Assembly (NCBI RefSeq): GCF_000739815.1
Contig: NZ_BBJJ01000012.1
Coordinates: 1-64,000, forward strand
Length of the DNA: 64,000 nucleotides
Direction: 5' to 3'
Origin: Paraburkholderia mimosarum LMG 23256 = NBRC 106338
Lineage (GTDB): Bacteria > Pseudomonadota > Gammaproteobacteria > Burkholderiales > Burkholderiaceae
The position numbers and the translations under genes were made by a program. Below are positions 9,133 to 18,453 of the stretch, piece by piece (positions within the stretch are counted from its first letter, which is position 1; every line of letters starts with the position of its first letter). Under the pieces are notes generated by a model that made no database searches, had not been told where the DNA came from, and saw only the letters and a list, made by a program, of their open reading frames with translations.

Positions 9133-9951
9133 ATGAATCTCTCGACCCAGGCGAGCGGCGCGACCGCCCGCCCGCTCGGCGTGCTCGCCGCGCTGCCCCA
9201 GGAACTCGGCGATCTGATCGCGGCGATGCAGGCCGAATCGGGCGTGCGCACGCACACGTTCGGCCGGCGCGACTATCACATCGGCACGGTGCACGGGGCG
9301 CCGTGTGTGGTGACGCTCGCGCGCGTCGGCAAGGTGGCGGCGGCGGCCACGGCGAGCGCGTTGATCCATGCGTTCGACGTGGAGGCGATCGTCTTCACGG
9401 GTGTCGCGGGCGGCGTGGGCGCGGGCGTCCACGTGGGCGACGTGGTGGTCGGCGAAACGCTGCTCCAGCACGACATGAACGCCGAGCCGCTGTTCCCGCG
9501 TCACGAGATTCCGCTGCTCGCGCGCTCGCGCTTCGACGCCGAACATGCGCTGGTCGAGGCGCTTGCCGTTGCGTGCGAGCGGTTCATCGCGGAAGAGGGC
9601 GCACAGTTGAAGGCGCGCTACAAGGCCGCGCTGCCGCGCTTCGAAACCGCGTTGCCGCAGGTGCATCGCGGGCTCGTGATCAGCGGCGACCAGTTCGTGG
9701 CGAGCGCCGCCGCCGTGGACGCCCTGCGCGCGCTGTTGCCCGATGCGCTCGCGGTCGAGATGGAAGGCGCGGCGCTCGCCCAGGTCTGCCACGAGTACGA
9801 CGTGGCCTGCGCAGTGGTGCGCACGATCTCCGATACCGCCGACGAGCACGCGAGCACGTCGTTCTCGAGCTTCCTCACCGATATCGCGGGCACTTACTCG
9901 ACGGGCATCCTGAAGCGCTTTCTTGCTTCATACCGGCCCCTCGCGCGCTGA
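9133..9951 (+). CDS. mtnN: 5'-Methylthioadenosine/S-adenosylhomocysteine nucleosidase
   Basis: This cytoplasmic nucleosidase cleaves adenine from methylthioadenosine and S-adenosylhomocysteine, products of polyamine synthesis and methylation. The order of motifs is typical of the PNP/UDP phosphorylase fold: GVLAALPQE at the N-terminus, FTGVAGGVG in the middle, VEMEGAALAQVC, then RTISDTAD near the C-terminus, where the Asp is the catalytic general acid. At 272 residues it is longer than the roughly 230-residue E. coli enzyme, mostly at the N-terminus and in a middle insertion. ATG 9133 was chosen because an upstream in-frame start would overlap the helicase. The gene is 41 bp from the helicase stop and may be cotranscribed. 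Confidence 0.85.
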   Translation: MNLSTQASGATARPLGVLAALPQELGDLIAAMQAESGVRTHTFGRRDYHIGTVHGAPCVVTLARVGKVAAAATASALIHAFDVEAIVFTGVAGGVGAGVHVGDVVVGETLLQHDMNAEPLFPRHEIPLLARSRFDAEHALVEALAVACERFIAEEGAQLKARYKAALPRFETALPQVHRGLVISGDQFVASAAAVDALRALLPDALAVEMEGAALAQVCHEYDVACAVVRTISDTADEHASTSFSSFLTDIAGTYSTGILKRFLASYRPLAR

Positions 9952-9998
9952 CTGCCCGATAGCACCAATCAGCGCCAATCAAAAACCGCGCGCGCCGC

Positions 9999-11909
9999 TC
10001 AGCCGTTGCCCGCGCTGTCATCCGAACTGACCGCCTCGCGTATCGACTGCAGCGCCGAGGCGTCCTCGATGGTCGGCAGATCGCCCGGATCGCGGCCTTC
10101 GGCAAGCGCCGCGATCGCGCGGCGCAGCAGCTTGCCGGAACGCGTCTTCGGCAGCGCCGGCACGAAGTGCACGCGCGCGGGCCGTCCGATCGCGCCGAGC
10201 TGCCGGTCCACCGTCGCGGCCAACGCCGCTGCGAGCTTCTGCGCAGCGGCCGGATCGGCTGCCGCATTCGCATCGCGCAGCACGACGAAAGCCAGCGCGG
10301 CCTGACCCTTCACCGTATCCTGCACGCCGACCACGGCCACTTCCGCGACGGCCGCATGCGAAGAGATCGCCTCTTCGATCTCGCGCGTACCCAGTCGATG
10401 GCCCGCCACGTTGATGACGTCGTCGGTGCGGCCGAGGATCGTCACGTAGCCGTCCGTGTCCTGCACGCCCCAGTCGAAGGTCGAGTACACCTGCTGGCCG
10501 GGCACGCTTTCCCAGTAGGTCGTAACGAAGCGCGCGTCGTCGCCCCACACGGTCTGCATGCAGCCGGGCGGCAGGGGGTAGCCGAGCGTGATCACGCCTT
10601 TCTCGCCATGCGCGCAGGGCTCGCCCGTATGCTCGTTGCGCAGCACGAGGTCGTAGCCGTAGCAGGGCACGCCGGGCGAGCCGAGCTTTTGCGGCAGCGC
10701 TTCCACGCTGCGCTGTATCGCGAGCATGGGCCAGCCGGTCTCCGTTTGCCAGTAGTTGTCGACGACGGGTTTGCCCAGTGCGTCAGAGATCCATTGGGCC
10801 GTGGGCTCGTCGAGCGGCTCGCCCGCGAGGAAGAGCGTGCGCAGGCTCGAAAGGTCGGCGGCGCGCAGGAGCGCCGGGTCCTGCTTCTTGAGCACGCGGA
10901 TCGCCGTGGGCGCGGTGAACATCAGATTGATACGATGCTGCTCGACGAGACGCCACCAGATGCCGCCGTCGGGTCGCACCGGCGTGCCCTCGTACATCAC
11001 GGTGGTCATGCCCGCGAGCAGGGGCGCGTAGATGATGTAGCTGTGGCCCACGACCCAGCCGATGTCCGACGCCGTGAACATGGTGTCGCCGGCGCGCCCC
11101 TCGAAGACGTATTCCATCGAAGCCGCGAGCGCCACCGCATAGCCGCCCACGTCGCGCTGCACGCCCTTGGGTTTGCCCGTCGTGCCCGAGGTGTAGAGGA
11201 TGTACGAAGGCTCGTTCGATTCGAGCCATTCGCAGGGAATCTGTACGTCGTAATGCTGCTCGCGCAGCGGCTCGTAGTCGACGAGATAGGGCGCGTTCAA
11301 GCGCTCGGGCGCGAGCTGGCGGTCGATGAGGAGCACCTTGGGCGGCGCGTGTTCGGCGCGCGCCATCGCTTCGTCCACGAGCGGCGTGTAGTCGATCACC
11401 TTGCCGCCTCGTGCGCCGGCGTCGGCGGTCACGAGCAGCACGGGCTTCGCATCGTCGATGCGCGCGGCGAGGCTCGGCGCCGCAAAGCCGCCGAACACCA
11501 CCGAATGGATCGCCCCCAGGCGCGCGCAGGCGAGCACGGCGAAAACGGCCTCGGGAATCATCGGCAGATAGATCAGCACGCGCTCGCCGCGGGCCACGCC
11601 CAGCGAGCGCATCACGGCGGCCATGCGGTTGACTTCGGCGTGCAGGTCGGCGTAGGTGTACTGCCGCTCGATGCCGGTCTCGGTCGACACGTAGATGAGC
11701 GCGTTCTGGTGCGCCCGCGCCGCGAGATGGCGGTCGACGGCGTTGAAGCACAGGTTCGTGCGGCCGCCGCAGAACCAGCGCGCGAACGGCGGGTTCGAGC
11801 GGTCCAGCACCTGGTCGAACAGCGTCTCCCAGTGAATGCGCCCGGCCTCGCGGCGCCAGAAGTCGTCGGGGTGCGCGATCGATTCGCGGTGAAAATCGCG
11901 GTAACGCAT
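9999..11909 (-). CDS. prpE: Propionyl-CoA synthetase
   Basis: PrpE activates propionate to propionyl-CoA through a propionyl-AMP intermediate for the 2-methylcitrate cycle. The 636-residue protein belongs to the ANL adenylate-forming superfamily. The phosphate-binding TSGTTGKPKGV is near residue 240, the core motif YWQTETGWP near 395, and the conserved lysine in SGKLLRRAI near 600 is the usual acetylation-controlled catalytic residue. The N-terminal ACS-type domain (WFCGGRTNLCFNAVDRH) is present. GGGAGG precedes the start at a proper distance. No prpBCD genes are adjacent, so this may be a solitary copy. Acetyl-CoA synthetase is less likely because the sequence resembles PrpE throughout. Confidence 0.9.
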   Translation of the reverse strand: MRYRDFHRESIAHPDDFWRREAGRIHWETLFDQVLDRSNPPFARWFCGGRTNLCFNAVDRHLAARAHQNALIYVSTETGIERQYTYADLHAEVNRMAAVMRSLGVARGERVLIYLPMIPEAVFAVLACARLGAIHSVVFGGFAAPSLAARIDDAKPVLLVTADAGARGGKVIDYTPLVDEAMARAEHAPPKVLLIDRQLAPERLNAPYLVDYEPLREQHYDVQIPCEWLESNEPSYILYTSGTTGKPKGVQRDVGGYAVALAASMEYVFEGRAGDTMFTASDIGWVVGHSYIIYAPLLAGMTTVMYEGTPVRPDGGIWWRLVEQHRINLMFTAPTAIRVLKKQDPALLRAADLSSLRTLFLAGEPLDEPTAQWISDALGKPVVDNYWQTETGWPMLAIQRSVEALPQKLGSPGVPCYGYDLVLRNEHTGEPCAHGEKGVITLGYPLPPGCMQTVWGDDARFVTTYWESVPGQQVYSTFDWGVQDTDGYVTILGRTDDVINVAGHRLGTREIEEAISSHAAVAEVAVVGVQDTVKGQAALAFVVLRDANAAADPAAAQKLAAALAATVDRQLGAIGRPARVHFVPALPKTRSGKLLRRAIAALAEGRDPGDLPTIEDASALQSIREAVSSDDSAGNG

Positions 11910-12121
11910 GACTGCCTCCCTCCCGTGCTGGTCGTGCTCACGCGTGCCGAGGTGCAGCCGACGTGGCAGCCGATGATTTGAGCGGCCGGATCTGGCGCTG
12001 GTTTCTCAGGATAGTGCAGTGCAACGTTCGAGGACAACGCGGGTTGTCCATGATTTGCCGCGCGTGCTACGCACGGTGCCGGTGGGGGGCGCCTCGCCAG
12101 GCGCTCGCTTGCGTGCGGCAA

Positions 12122-12154
12122 GAAAAAAGGGGAACACCGTGCTGGCGTTCCCCT
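12122..12154 (-). terminator. Intrinsic terminator of the efflux operon
   Basis: An 8-bp perfect stem (12128-12135 with 12147-12154) has an 11-base loop. On the minus strand the stem is followed by six U. It lies 48 bp after the stop codon of the HlyD-type gene, the last gene of the leftward operon. Confidence 0.85.
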
Positions 12155-12201
12155 GTTTGGGCGGATCGGCTGACGGTGCGCGCGCAGCCGGCGTGGGTCG
12201 C

Positions 12202-13065
12202 TCACGTGCCCGGCTTCACGACCACCGTGCAGGTCGTTCCGGCGGCGAGCACCATGTCGTCCGGAATCTTGTCGATGTGGATGCGCACCGGCACGCGCTG
12301 CGCGAGCCGCACCCAGTTGAAGGTCGGATTCACGTCGGCGAGCAGTTCGCGGCTTTGCGGATTGTCGCGATCGTAAATGCCGCGCGAGATGCTCTCCACG
12401 TGGCCTTCGAGCGTGCCGCCGCTCATGAGCTTGATATCGGCCTTGTTGCCCACCTTCACGTGCGGCAGCTTGGTTTCCTCGAAGTAGCCGTAGACCCAGA
12501 ACGAATGGCTGTCCACCACGGCCAGTTTCGCCTGGCCCGCTGTCGCGTAGTCGCCCTGGAACACCTGCAGGTTCGTGATGTAGCCGTCCACGGGCGAGAC
12601 CACGCGCGTGCGTTCGAGGTTCAGCTTCGCGGCGTCGAGCGCGGCGAGCGCCTGCTGGTACTGCGCCTGCGCCGAATTGGCCGTATGCGAGGCGTTTTCG
12701 CGGGCCTCCGCCGAGACGACCTGGCTGTCCATGTCCGCGCGGCGGCGCGCATCGTCCTGGCGCATCGTCAGCTCGGCCTTGCGCGCGGCCACGGCGGCCT
12801 GGGCCTGCTCGACGGCGATCTGATAGTGCGAGGGGTCGATCTGCATGAGCAGGTCGCCCTTGTGCACGAACTGGTTGTCGCGCACGGGCAGCTCGACCAC
12901 GGCGCCCGAGACGTCGGGGGCGACGTTGACGACTTCGGCGCGCACGCGGCCGTCGCGGGTCCACGGCTCGTCCATGTAGTGCACCCAGAGGACGCGCCCG
13001 ACCAGAATGGCGACGACGAAAATGATGGCCGTCGCGATAAAGCCAATGAGGTTGCGGATTGTCAT
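12202..13065 (-). CDS. aaeA: HlyD/AaeA-type periplasmic efflux adaptor
   Basis: A membrane-fusion protein that links an inner-membrane pump to an outer-membrane channel. One membrane segment spans residues 6-28. A lipoyl-like half motif follows (VAPDVSGAVVELPVRDNQFVHKGD is the family hallmark region), then an alpha-helical hairpin of about 80 residues (70-150), the second lipoyl half and a beta-barrel domain. The 287-residue length fits the short AaeA class. It is the last gene of the operon OM factor - FUSC pump - DUF1656 - adaptor, 52 bp after DUF1656. By analogy with AaeAB it should help expel aromatic carboxylic acids such as p-hydroxybenzoate. The substrate is inferred, not seen. Confidence 0.85.
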   Translation of the reverse strand: MTIRNLIGFIATAIIFVVAILVGRVLWVHYMDEPWTRDGRVRAEVVNVAPDVSGAVVELPVRDNQFVHKGDLLMQIDPSHYQIAVEQAQAAVAARKAELTMRQDDARRRADMDSQVVSAEARENASHTANSAQAQYQQALAALDAAKLNLERTRVVSPVDGYITNLQVFQGDYATAGQAKLAVVDSHSFWVYGYFEETKLPHVKVGNKADIKLMSGGTLEGHVESISRGIYDRDNPQSRELLADVNPTFNWVRLAQRVPVRIHIDKIPDDMVLAAGTTCTVVVKPGT

Positions 13066-13117
13066 GATTCGGTTGATTCGTTCAGCTATGCAATCAGCGA
13101 CGCCTTGAGCGACGCAT

Positions 13118-13318
13118 TCAGTGATAAACGGCGAGCCCGAGCACGCAGCACACGACCACGAGCAGGCTCACGCGAAAGAGGGACGGGTGCCACACGACCC
13201 GGTAGAGGCCGGTTCTGGCCAGCACGGAATCGAGCACCCAGGTGATCGCGGCGCCCAGAATGAAGAGCAGGACGATCGCCGGGATATAGGCGTCGAGAAA
13301 CGCGACGTCACGAGGCAT
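13118..13318 (-). CDS. DUF1656 small membrane protein (AaeX-like)
   Basis: A 66-residue inner-membrane protein with two hydrophobic helices (about residues 10-30 and 44-63), joined by a loop containing RVVWHPSLFRVS, the recognisable DUF1656 segment. Its E. coli counterpart AaeX is encoded with AaeAB, and its function there is unknown. The start overlaps the last 11 bases of the FUSC pump gene, which points to translational coupling. The longer open frame upstream lies inside the pump gene and was not used. Confidence 0.85.
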   Translation of the reverse strand: MPRDVAFLDAYIPAIVLLFILGAAITWVLDSVLARTGLYRVVWHPSLFRVSLLVVVCCVLGLAVYH

Positions 13319-15542
13319 GGTTGGCTCCCTGGCTCGCGCTCTCATGGCCCGCGTACGCCGCGAGCGGCGATTGCGGGTCGATGAGCGCGGTGCGGATGAA
13401 ATGCAGATGGCTCTGGATGCGCTGCAACTGGTGGCGCGCTTCGCGAGAGGTACTGTCGCTGCGGTCGGCCGTGCTCGTTGCCACTGGCTTCCAGAGGCCC
13501 TGCAGCACGGTATGGATGGCATCGATGGCGCGCTCGGTTTTCTCGAGCGCGTCGCGGTAACGCGCCTCGCTCGGGCGCTTGAACAGGGCGCTCACAGCTT
13601 CGAGCGTCGCGTCGGTCGCCACGCGCCATGCCGTTCCCTTCGCGTTGCGCGGCTGCGCGGGCAGCGTGGTCAGCTCGTGGCGCAGATCGAGCGCGGCGTT
13701 GCCCACTTCGAGCGTCGAGAAGAGCCAGCGCAGCGTGTCGCGGCGTTGCGTTTCGTCGTTGCCGGCGATCGCCGAGAGCTGGAACATCAGGTCGCGCGCG
13801 CCGCTTTCGAAGCGGTTGCGCAGTCCCGTGAGGCGAGCACGGCAAGCCTGCACGGCGCCGCCGCGCAGGTCGGCGAGCAGACGCTCGCGCAGCCACGGCG
13901 TGGAGGGCGGCAGCAGCACGGCGAATGCGAGAGCCGAGACCGCCATCGAGGCGACGAGCGCCATCGCGTCGTTCATGTAGCTGCCCGGGTTGTACTGCAC
14001 GACATTGTCGGGGCCCGCGAGAAAGCACAGGAAGATGCAGTAGCCCACGCCGCAGCCGGCGTATTTCGGGCGCGTCGTGAGGAAGACGCCGAACGCGAGC
14101 GCGGGCGCGAGTGCGACGCACAGCATCGCAAAGCCGTCGATGTGCGGAAACACGCCGAACGTGAGGATCATCCCGACGAACGATGCGAGCACGGTGCCTA
14201 GCGCCATCTGCGTCGCCATGCGCGAGGGTTGCGGCGCGGACGAGGCGAGCGCGCAGGTCGCGGCCGCGTTGAGCACGAGGTTCGTCCCGCTCGGCCACGC
14301 GGTGGCGATCCAGAACGCGCCGAGCAGCGTCATCACGACCGCCGCCCGCACTCCCGCTACGCCTGCCGCGATCGAATTCGTCTTCGGCACGTAGCGCGCG
14401 ATCCACTTTTCCCGCGAGTGCGTATCGACCGCGAGCGAAGCGTAGGTGGCCGTGTACTCGGTCATTTCATGGACGAAGCGGTAGAGGAGCTCGGTGGCCG
14501 TGTCGAAGTCGAGGAGGCTCGCAGCGCCTTGCGCTTCGAGCTCGGCGCGTGTGGTGCGTACGCGTTTGGGCAGCATCGAACGATAGTCGTCCAGCTGCTT
14601 CGAGACGTGCGACGCATCGGCGGCCGTGAGCACTGGTTCGCCCGCTTTCGCAAAGAGCGGCGCGATCTCGCGGAAGTACGGCTCCAGCGCTTCGACGGTC
14701 GCCGCCGAGCCGTCCGCGCGCAGCCGGTTCATCAGCTGATGCAGCGCGTGAAAGCGCGTCGAGGCGGTCATGAACTCGTTGTTCAGGCGCGCGAGACGCC
14801 CCGCGCGCATGCGCGCATCGGGCGACTCGAACACGGCCATGCTGCGGTTCGCCTCGAGGCCCACGACGTCGGCGACGAAGCGCGCATTGCTCGCCTCGAT
14901 ATGCGAGCGGTCGATGCGCCCGGCGAGCGCCGCGCAAACGTAGTCGACGAACGACGAGAAACGCCGCCGCACGCTCGAACGCAGCAGCTCGCCCGTATAT
15001 TGGGGGAACAGCACGGCGCTCACGAAGCCCGAACAGAGAATGCCGATCGAGATCTCGGCCACGCGCGTCATGGCCGACATGAACGCGGTGTCGGGATGCT
15101 GCGAGGCGGGAATGCCGATCAGCGCCGCCGTGTAGCCCGCGAGCACGAAGCCGTACGAGCGGAAGTTGCGGTTGCGCGCGGCGCCCGCGGTGCACAGGCC
15201 CACCCACAGCGCCGTCGAAACGATGAAAAGCTCCGGCTGCTGGGCGAACAGGCCGATCAGCGCGAGCATGACGACGAGCCCGACCAGCGTGCCGCAGATC
15301 CGGTAGAAGCTCTTCGCGAACACAGGGCCGCTTTGCGGCTGCATCACGATGAACACCGTCGTCATGGCCGTGCGCGGCTGCGGCAGGTCGAGCTTCATGG
15401 CGATGCCGAGCGCGAGCAGCGCGGCGACGATCGCCTTGAAGACGTAGATCCAGACGAGGCCGTCGGTGCGGGCCCAGTCGGCGAGCGCGGCATAGAAGCG
15501 CTCGCTGACCGGCTGCGAGGGTGAGGGCGTGGATGCTTGCAT
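13308..15542 (-). CDS. aaeB: FUSC-family aromatic acid efflux pump (AaeB-like)
   Basis: A 744-residue inner-membrane transporter. Two hydrophobic blocks, each of about five or six helices (roughly residues 25-175 and 375-535), are separated and followed by cytoplasmic helical domains, the standard fusaric acid resistance/AaeB plan. It should power export of aromatic acids with the adaptor and outer-membrane factor encoded beside it. It lies 12 bp after the outer-membrane factor gene and overlaps DUF1656, so the four genes form one operon. A divergent LysR gene is the likely regulator. The substrate is inferred from the family only. Confidence 0.88.
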   Translation of the reverse strand: MQASTPSPSQPVSERFYAALADWARTDGLVWIYVFKAIVAALLALGIAMKLDLPQPRTAMTTVFIVMQPQSGPVFAKSFYRICGTLVGLVVMLALIGLFAQQPELFIVSTALWVGLCTAGAARNRNFRSYGFVLAGYTAALIGIPASQHPDTAFMSAMTRVAEISIGILCSGFVSAVLFPQYTGELLRSSVRRRFSSFVDYVCAALAGRIDRSHIEASNARFVADVVGLEANRSMAVFESPDARMRAGRLARLNNEFMTASTRFHALHQLMNRLRADGSAATVEALEPYFREIAPLFAKAGEPVLTAADASHVSKQLDDYRSMLPKRVRTTRAELEAQGAASLLDFDTATELLYRFVHEMTEYTATYASLAVDTHSREKWIARYVPKTNSIAAGVAGVRAAVVMTLLGAFWIATAWPSGTNLVLNAAATCALASSAPQPSRMATQMALGTVLASFVGMILTFGVFPHIDGFAMLCVALAPALAFGVFLTTRPKYAGCGVGYCIFLCFLAGPDNVVQYNPGSYMNDAMALVASMAVSALAFAVLLPPSTPWLRERLLADLRGGAVQACRARLTGLRNRFESGARDLMFQLSAIAGNDETQRRDTLRWLFSTLEVGNAALDLRHELTTLPAQPRNAKGTAWRVATDATLEAVSALFKRPSEARYRDALEKTERAIDAIHTVLQGLWKPVATSTADRSDSTSREARHQLQRIQSHLHFIRTALIDPQSPLAAYAGHESASQGANHAS

Positions 15543-15554
15543 GATCCGGCCGCC

Positions 15555-17183
15555 TTAGTGCGCCGCGCCGGCTGCGCCGGCATCGCCCGATGCGCCTGCA
15601 TCGGCGGCGTCCGGTCCGCGCGAAGCCTGCGGCGAATGCGGCGCCAGCAGTGCGGCGGGCATCAGCGGCACGGCGCGCGTCTTCTTGCCGTGCGCGGGCA
15701 GTTGCTCGGCATCGGTCGGGCCTTTCATGGAGGCCTCGCTCGATGCGTCGATCATGCCGCCGCCCAGCGCCGCGACGAGCGTGGCATGCGCGGCGAGGCG
15801 CTCGGCCTGGACATGCGCGACGCCTTCCTGTGCGCGCAGCAACTGCGTTTGCGCGATCAGCACGTTCACGTAGTCGGTCAGGCCGCGGCGGAAGCCTTCC
15901 TGAGCGAGATCGTAGCTGCGCTGCGCGACGGCCACCGAGCGGTGCGCATCGTCTTCCTGGGTGGCGAGCGAGCGCATGCGCACGACCTGGTCGGCGATTT
16001 CCTTGAGCGCGGTGACGATCGTCTGGTTGTACTGGTCGACCGCGATGTCGTAAGCCGCGGACTGCGCACCGAGCTGGGCGCGCAGTCGGCCGCCGTCGAA
16101 GATCGGCAGCGAGAGCGCGGGGCCCGCCGAGTAACTGCCGCTCATCGACTTCAGGAACTGGAACAGCGGGCCGGCCGCCGCGTAGCCGCCCATCGAGGCG
16201 AGCAGGTTCACGTTCGGATAGAACTCGGCTTTGGCGACGTCGATGCCGCGGGCTTGCGCGGCAACGAGCCAGCGCGCCGCAACCACATCGGGGCGATAGC
16301 CGATCAGCTCGGCGGGCAGCGCCGAAGGCAGGCCCGCCGGCGCGGCGAGCGAGAGCGCCGGGCGCTGGATCGATTCGCCGGCGCCGGGGCCTTTGCCCGC
16401 GAGCGCCGCGAGCTGGTTCTTGCCGAGCGCGATGGATTCTTCGAGCGCGTCGATCTGGCGCTCGTACTCGGGCAGCGGCGTTTGCGCCTGGCTCACTTCG
16501 AGCTGCGTGCCGATGCCGCCCGCGAGGCGCTTTTGCGCGAGCGCGAGAATGCGCTGCTGCTGGGCGAGCGTTTGCTTCGCGATGTCGAGCAGCGCGTAGT
16601 TCATCGACATCTCGATGTAGGTGCGCGTGACGTTGACTTCGAGCTCGAGCTGGGCCGCGCGCGCGTCGGCGGCGCTGGCGTGGGCCACGTCCAGCGCGCG
16701 CTCGGCGTTGTTCTTGTCCTGGCCCCAGAGATCGAGGTGATACGACAGGCCAAGCGTGGCCGTGTTGTTCCACGTGTTCGCCCCGGCGAGCGGGCCCGGG
16801 CCGTAATAGACGTTGTCGGACCACTGCTGGCGCTGAATCGACATGCTGCCGTTGATTTGCGGCAGGAGGCCGGCCTGGGCCACGCCCACCATCGAGCGCG
16901 CTTCGCGCACGCGTGCCTGCGCGGCGGCAAGCGAGGGGTTGCCGGCCACGGAGGCCTCGATCCAGGCGTTCAGCTGAGGGTCGTTGTAGCCGCGCCACCA
17001 GTCGCTGGCGGGCCAGCCGGCATCGGTGCTGGCCGCGCGGATCGCCGAGCCGGCGTCGAGTTGCGCCGCTTCGGCCTGCTTCGCTTGCGGTGCGATGCCC
17101 CCGGTACTGGCGCAGCCCGCGATTATCAACGAGAACGTAAGAACCGTGAGTGCGGCGAGTCCTTTCGGTACCGGAGACTGCAC
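15555..17183 (-). CDS. NodT/OprM-type outer-membrane efflux lipoprotein
   Basis: A 542-residue TolC-like outer-membrane factor. The N-terminus is a lipoprotein signal with the lipobox IAGC and a cysteine at residue 24, followed by the two outer-membrane-efflux repeats typical of NodT. A GTG start is used, supported by AGGAG on the minus strand 6 bases before it. It is the first gene of the efflux operon, which is unusual because the channel component more often comes last. Residues after about 490 form a low-complexity Ala-rich tail. A perfect TATAAT lies about 40 bases upstream. Confidence 0.88.
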   Translation of the reverse strand: MQSPVPKGLAALTVLTFSLIIAGCASTGGIAPQAKQAEAAQLDAGSAIRAASTDAGWPASDWWRGYNDPQLNAWIEASVAGNPSLAAAQARVREARSMVGVAQAGLLPQINGSMSIQRQQWSDNVYYGPGPLAGANTWNNTATLGLSYHLDLWGQDKNNAERALDVAHASAADARAAQLELEVNVTRTYIEMSMNYALLDIAKQTLAQQQRILALAQKRLAGGIGTQLEVSQAQTPLPEYERQIDALEESIALGKNQLAALAGKGPGAGESIQRPALSLAAPAGLPSALPAELIGYRPDVVAARWLVAAQARGIDVAKAEFYPNVNLLASMGGYAAAGPLFQFLKSMSGSYSAGPALSLPIFDGGRLRAQLGAQSAAYDIAVDQYNQTIVTALKEIADQVVRMRSLATQEDDAHRSVAVAQRSYDLAQEGFRRGLTDYVNVLIAQTQLLRAQEGVAHVQAERLAAHATLVAALGGGMIDASSEASMKGPTDAEQLPAHGKKTRAVPLMPAALLAPHSPQASRGPDAADAGASGDAGAAGAAH

Positions 17184-17189
17184 GATTTA

Positions 17190-17227
17190 CTCCTTTTCTT
17201 GACTATGAATCACTGTGCGTCATTATA
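17190..17227 (-). promoter_or_regulatory. Promoter and ribosome-binding site of the efflux operon
   Basis: On the minus strand, TATAAT (17222-17227) is followed by AGGAG (17190-17194) before the GTG start. The 156-bp region up to the divergent LysR gene is clearly richer in A+T than its surroundings. It contains the short palindrome ATGC-AAG-GCAT, a possible part of a LysR-type binding site. Confidence 0.55.
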
Positions 17228-17339
17228 TTTTTCGAGCGATTGGTGAATAACCGGTAAGGATGCAAGGCATTTTTACGGAAAGCGAGATAATCGGTCTTGC
17301 GAAATGTGAAACAATTCGTGTGTCAGATAGAGGATTGGT

Positions 17340-18278
17340 ATGGATACGCTTCAAAACATGCGTGTATTCGTCCGGGTGGTGGAGGCGGGCAGCTTCACGG
17401 GCGCGGCGCAATACCTGAACACGACCACGGCTTATGCGTCGCGCGCGGTCTCCGATCTGGAGGCGCACCTGCGCACGCGGCTCTTGAACCGTACGACGCG
17501 CCGCATCGCGCTCACCGAGGCGGGCGAGCGCTATCTGCAGCGCTGCGAGCAGATCCTCGCCTATGTCGATCAGGCCGAAGCGGAAGCCGGCGACGCCCAT
17601 GCGCGCCCCTCGGGCAAGCTCAAGGTCCATGCAATGACGAGCTTCGGCCAGCACTATGTGGTGCCGGCGGTGGGGCAGTATCAGCAGCGCTACCCGGACG
17701 TGCACGTGGAGCTCACGCTTGCGCAGCGCATGCCGGACCTGCTCGACGAGGGCTATGACGTGGCGCTCGTCGTCGCGACCGATCTGCCGGACTCGGGCTT
17801 CGTGTCGCAGCGGCTCGCCAGCGCGTTCAGCATCGCGGTCGCTTCGCCGGCGTATCTGGAAAAGCGCGGCGTGCCGCAAAAGCCCGCCGACCTCGCGAAC
17901 CATACTTGTTTGCAGATGGTGACGCCCGTGTTTCCGATGTCGCAGTGGCAGTTCACGGGTCCGGACGGCGAAGCGACGATCGACCTCGGCCCGGCGACCT
18001 TCCAGGTGAACGTGGCGGAGGCGATGGCCGTGGCCGTGCGCGAGGGCATGGGCGTGGGCCTCCTGCCGATCTACTCGGCGATCAGCGGCCTGCGCAGCGG
18101 CGAGTTGCAATGGATCTTGCCGGAGTACAAGTCGCAGGAGATGAACGTGTTCGCGGTGTATCCGTCGCGACAGTATCTCGACGCGAAGATCCGCACATGG
18201 GTGGAACTGCTGCGCGAGAGCACGCCTTCGACGCTGGCGCGCGACCAGACCGAGCTGCGCCGGTTCGCGCGCACCTGA
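17340..18278 (+). CDS. LysR-family regulator, divergent from the efflux operon (AaeR-like)
   Basis: A 312-residue LysR-type regulator. The N-terminal winged helix-turn-helix covers residues 1-60 (MRVFVRVVEAGSFTGAAQ, then the RTTRRIALTEAG wing) and the effector-binding domain spans about residues 90-300. Divergent transcription from the four-gene efflux operon across 156 bp is the classic arrangement for an autoregulated activator of the neighbouring pump, probably induced by an aromatic acid. It resembles the CrgA/AaeR subgroup. A short 47-codon gene follows on the same strand after about 175 bp. The inducer is unknown. Confidence 0.88.
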   Translation: MDTLQNMRVFVRVVEAGSFTGAAQYLNTTTAYASRAVSDLEAHLRTRLLNRTTRRIALTEAGERYLQRCEQILAYVDQAEAEAGDAHARPSGKLKVHAMTSFGQHYVVPAVGQYQQRYPDVHVELTLAQRMPDLLDEGYDVALVVATDLPDSGFVSQRLASAFSIAVASPAYLEKRGVPQKPADLANHTCLQMVTPVFPMSQWQFTGPDGEATIDLGPATFQVNVAEAMAVAVREGMGVGLLPIYSAISGLRSGELQWILPEYKSQEMNVFAVYPSRQYLDAKIRTWVELLRESTPSTLARDQTELRRFART

Positions 18279-18371
18279 ACGCGCAGCGCCCTGGCTGCCC
18301 ACATCGACGCCGATCACGACACGCGCTCGGGCTGTGACAGCTTGTTACAGCTTGCGCGGATGGCAACACTT

Positions 18372-18404
18372 CCTTACGCCCGGTCGCACGCCGGCTTGGT
18401 AAGG
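18372..18404 (+). promoter_or_regulatory. Imperfect hairpin upstream of the 47-codon gene
   Basis: CCTTAC (18372-18377) pairs with GTAAGG (18399-18404), and the inner CCGG tetramers can also pair around a 7-base loop. Just upstream, ACAGCTTG occurs twice (around 18337-18355). The element lies about 50 bases before the small gene and could be an operator or a leader hairpin. Confidence 0.3.
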
Positions 18405-18453
18405 TAGCGCGACTGATTCACGCCACCCACTATTGCCATCACCGAGGACTTGA

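Noticed and set aside
6434..9133. 899-codon open frame antisense to the helicase
   Set aside because: The sense frame has every UvrD motif; the antisense product is low-complexity and unlike any protein.
10167..11981. 604-codon open frame antisense to prpE
   Set aside because: It is a shadow of prpE with no ribosome-binding site or domain.
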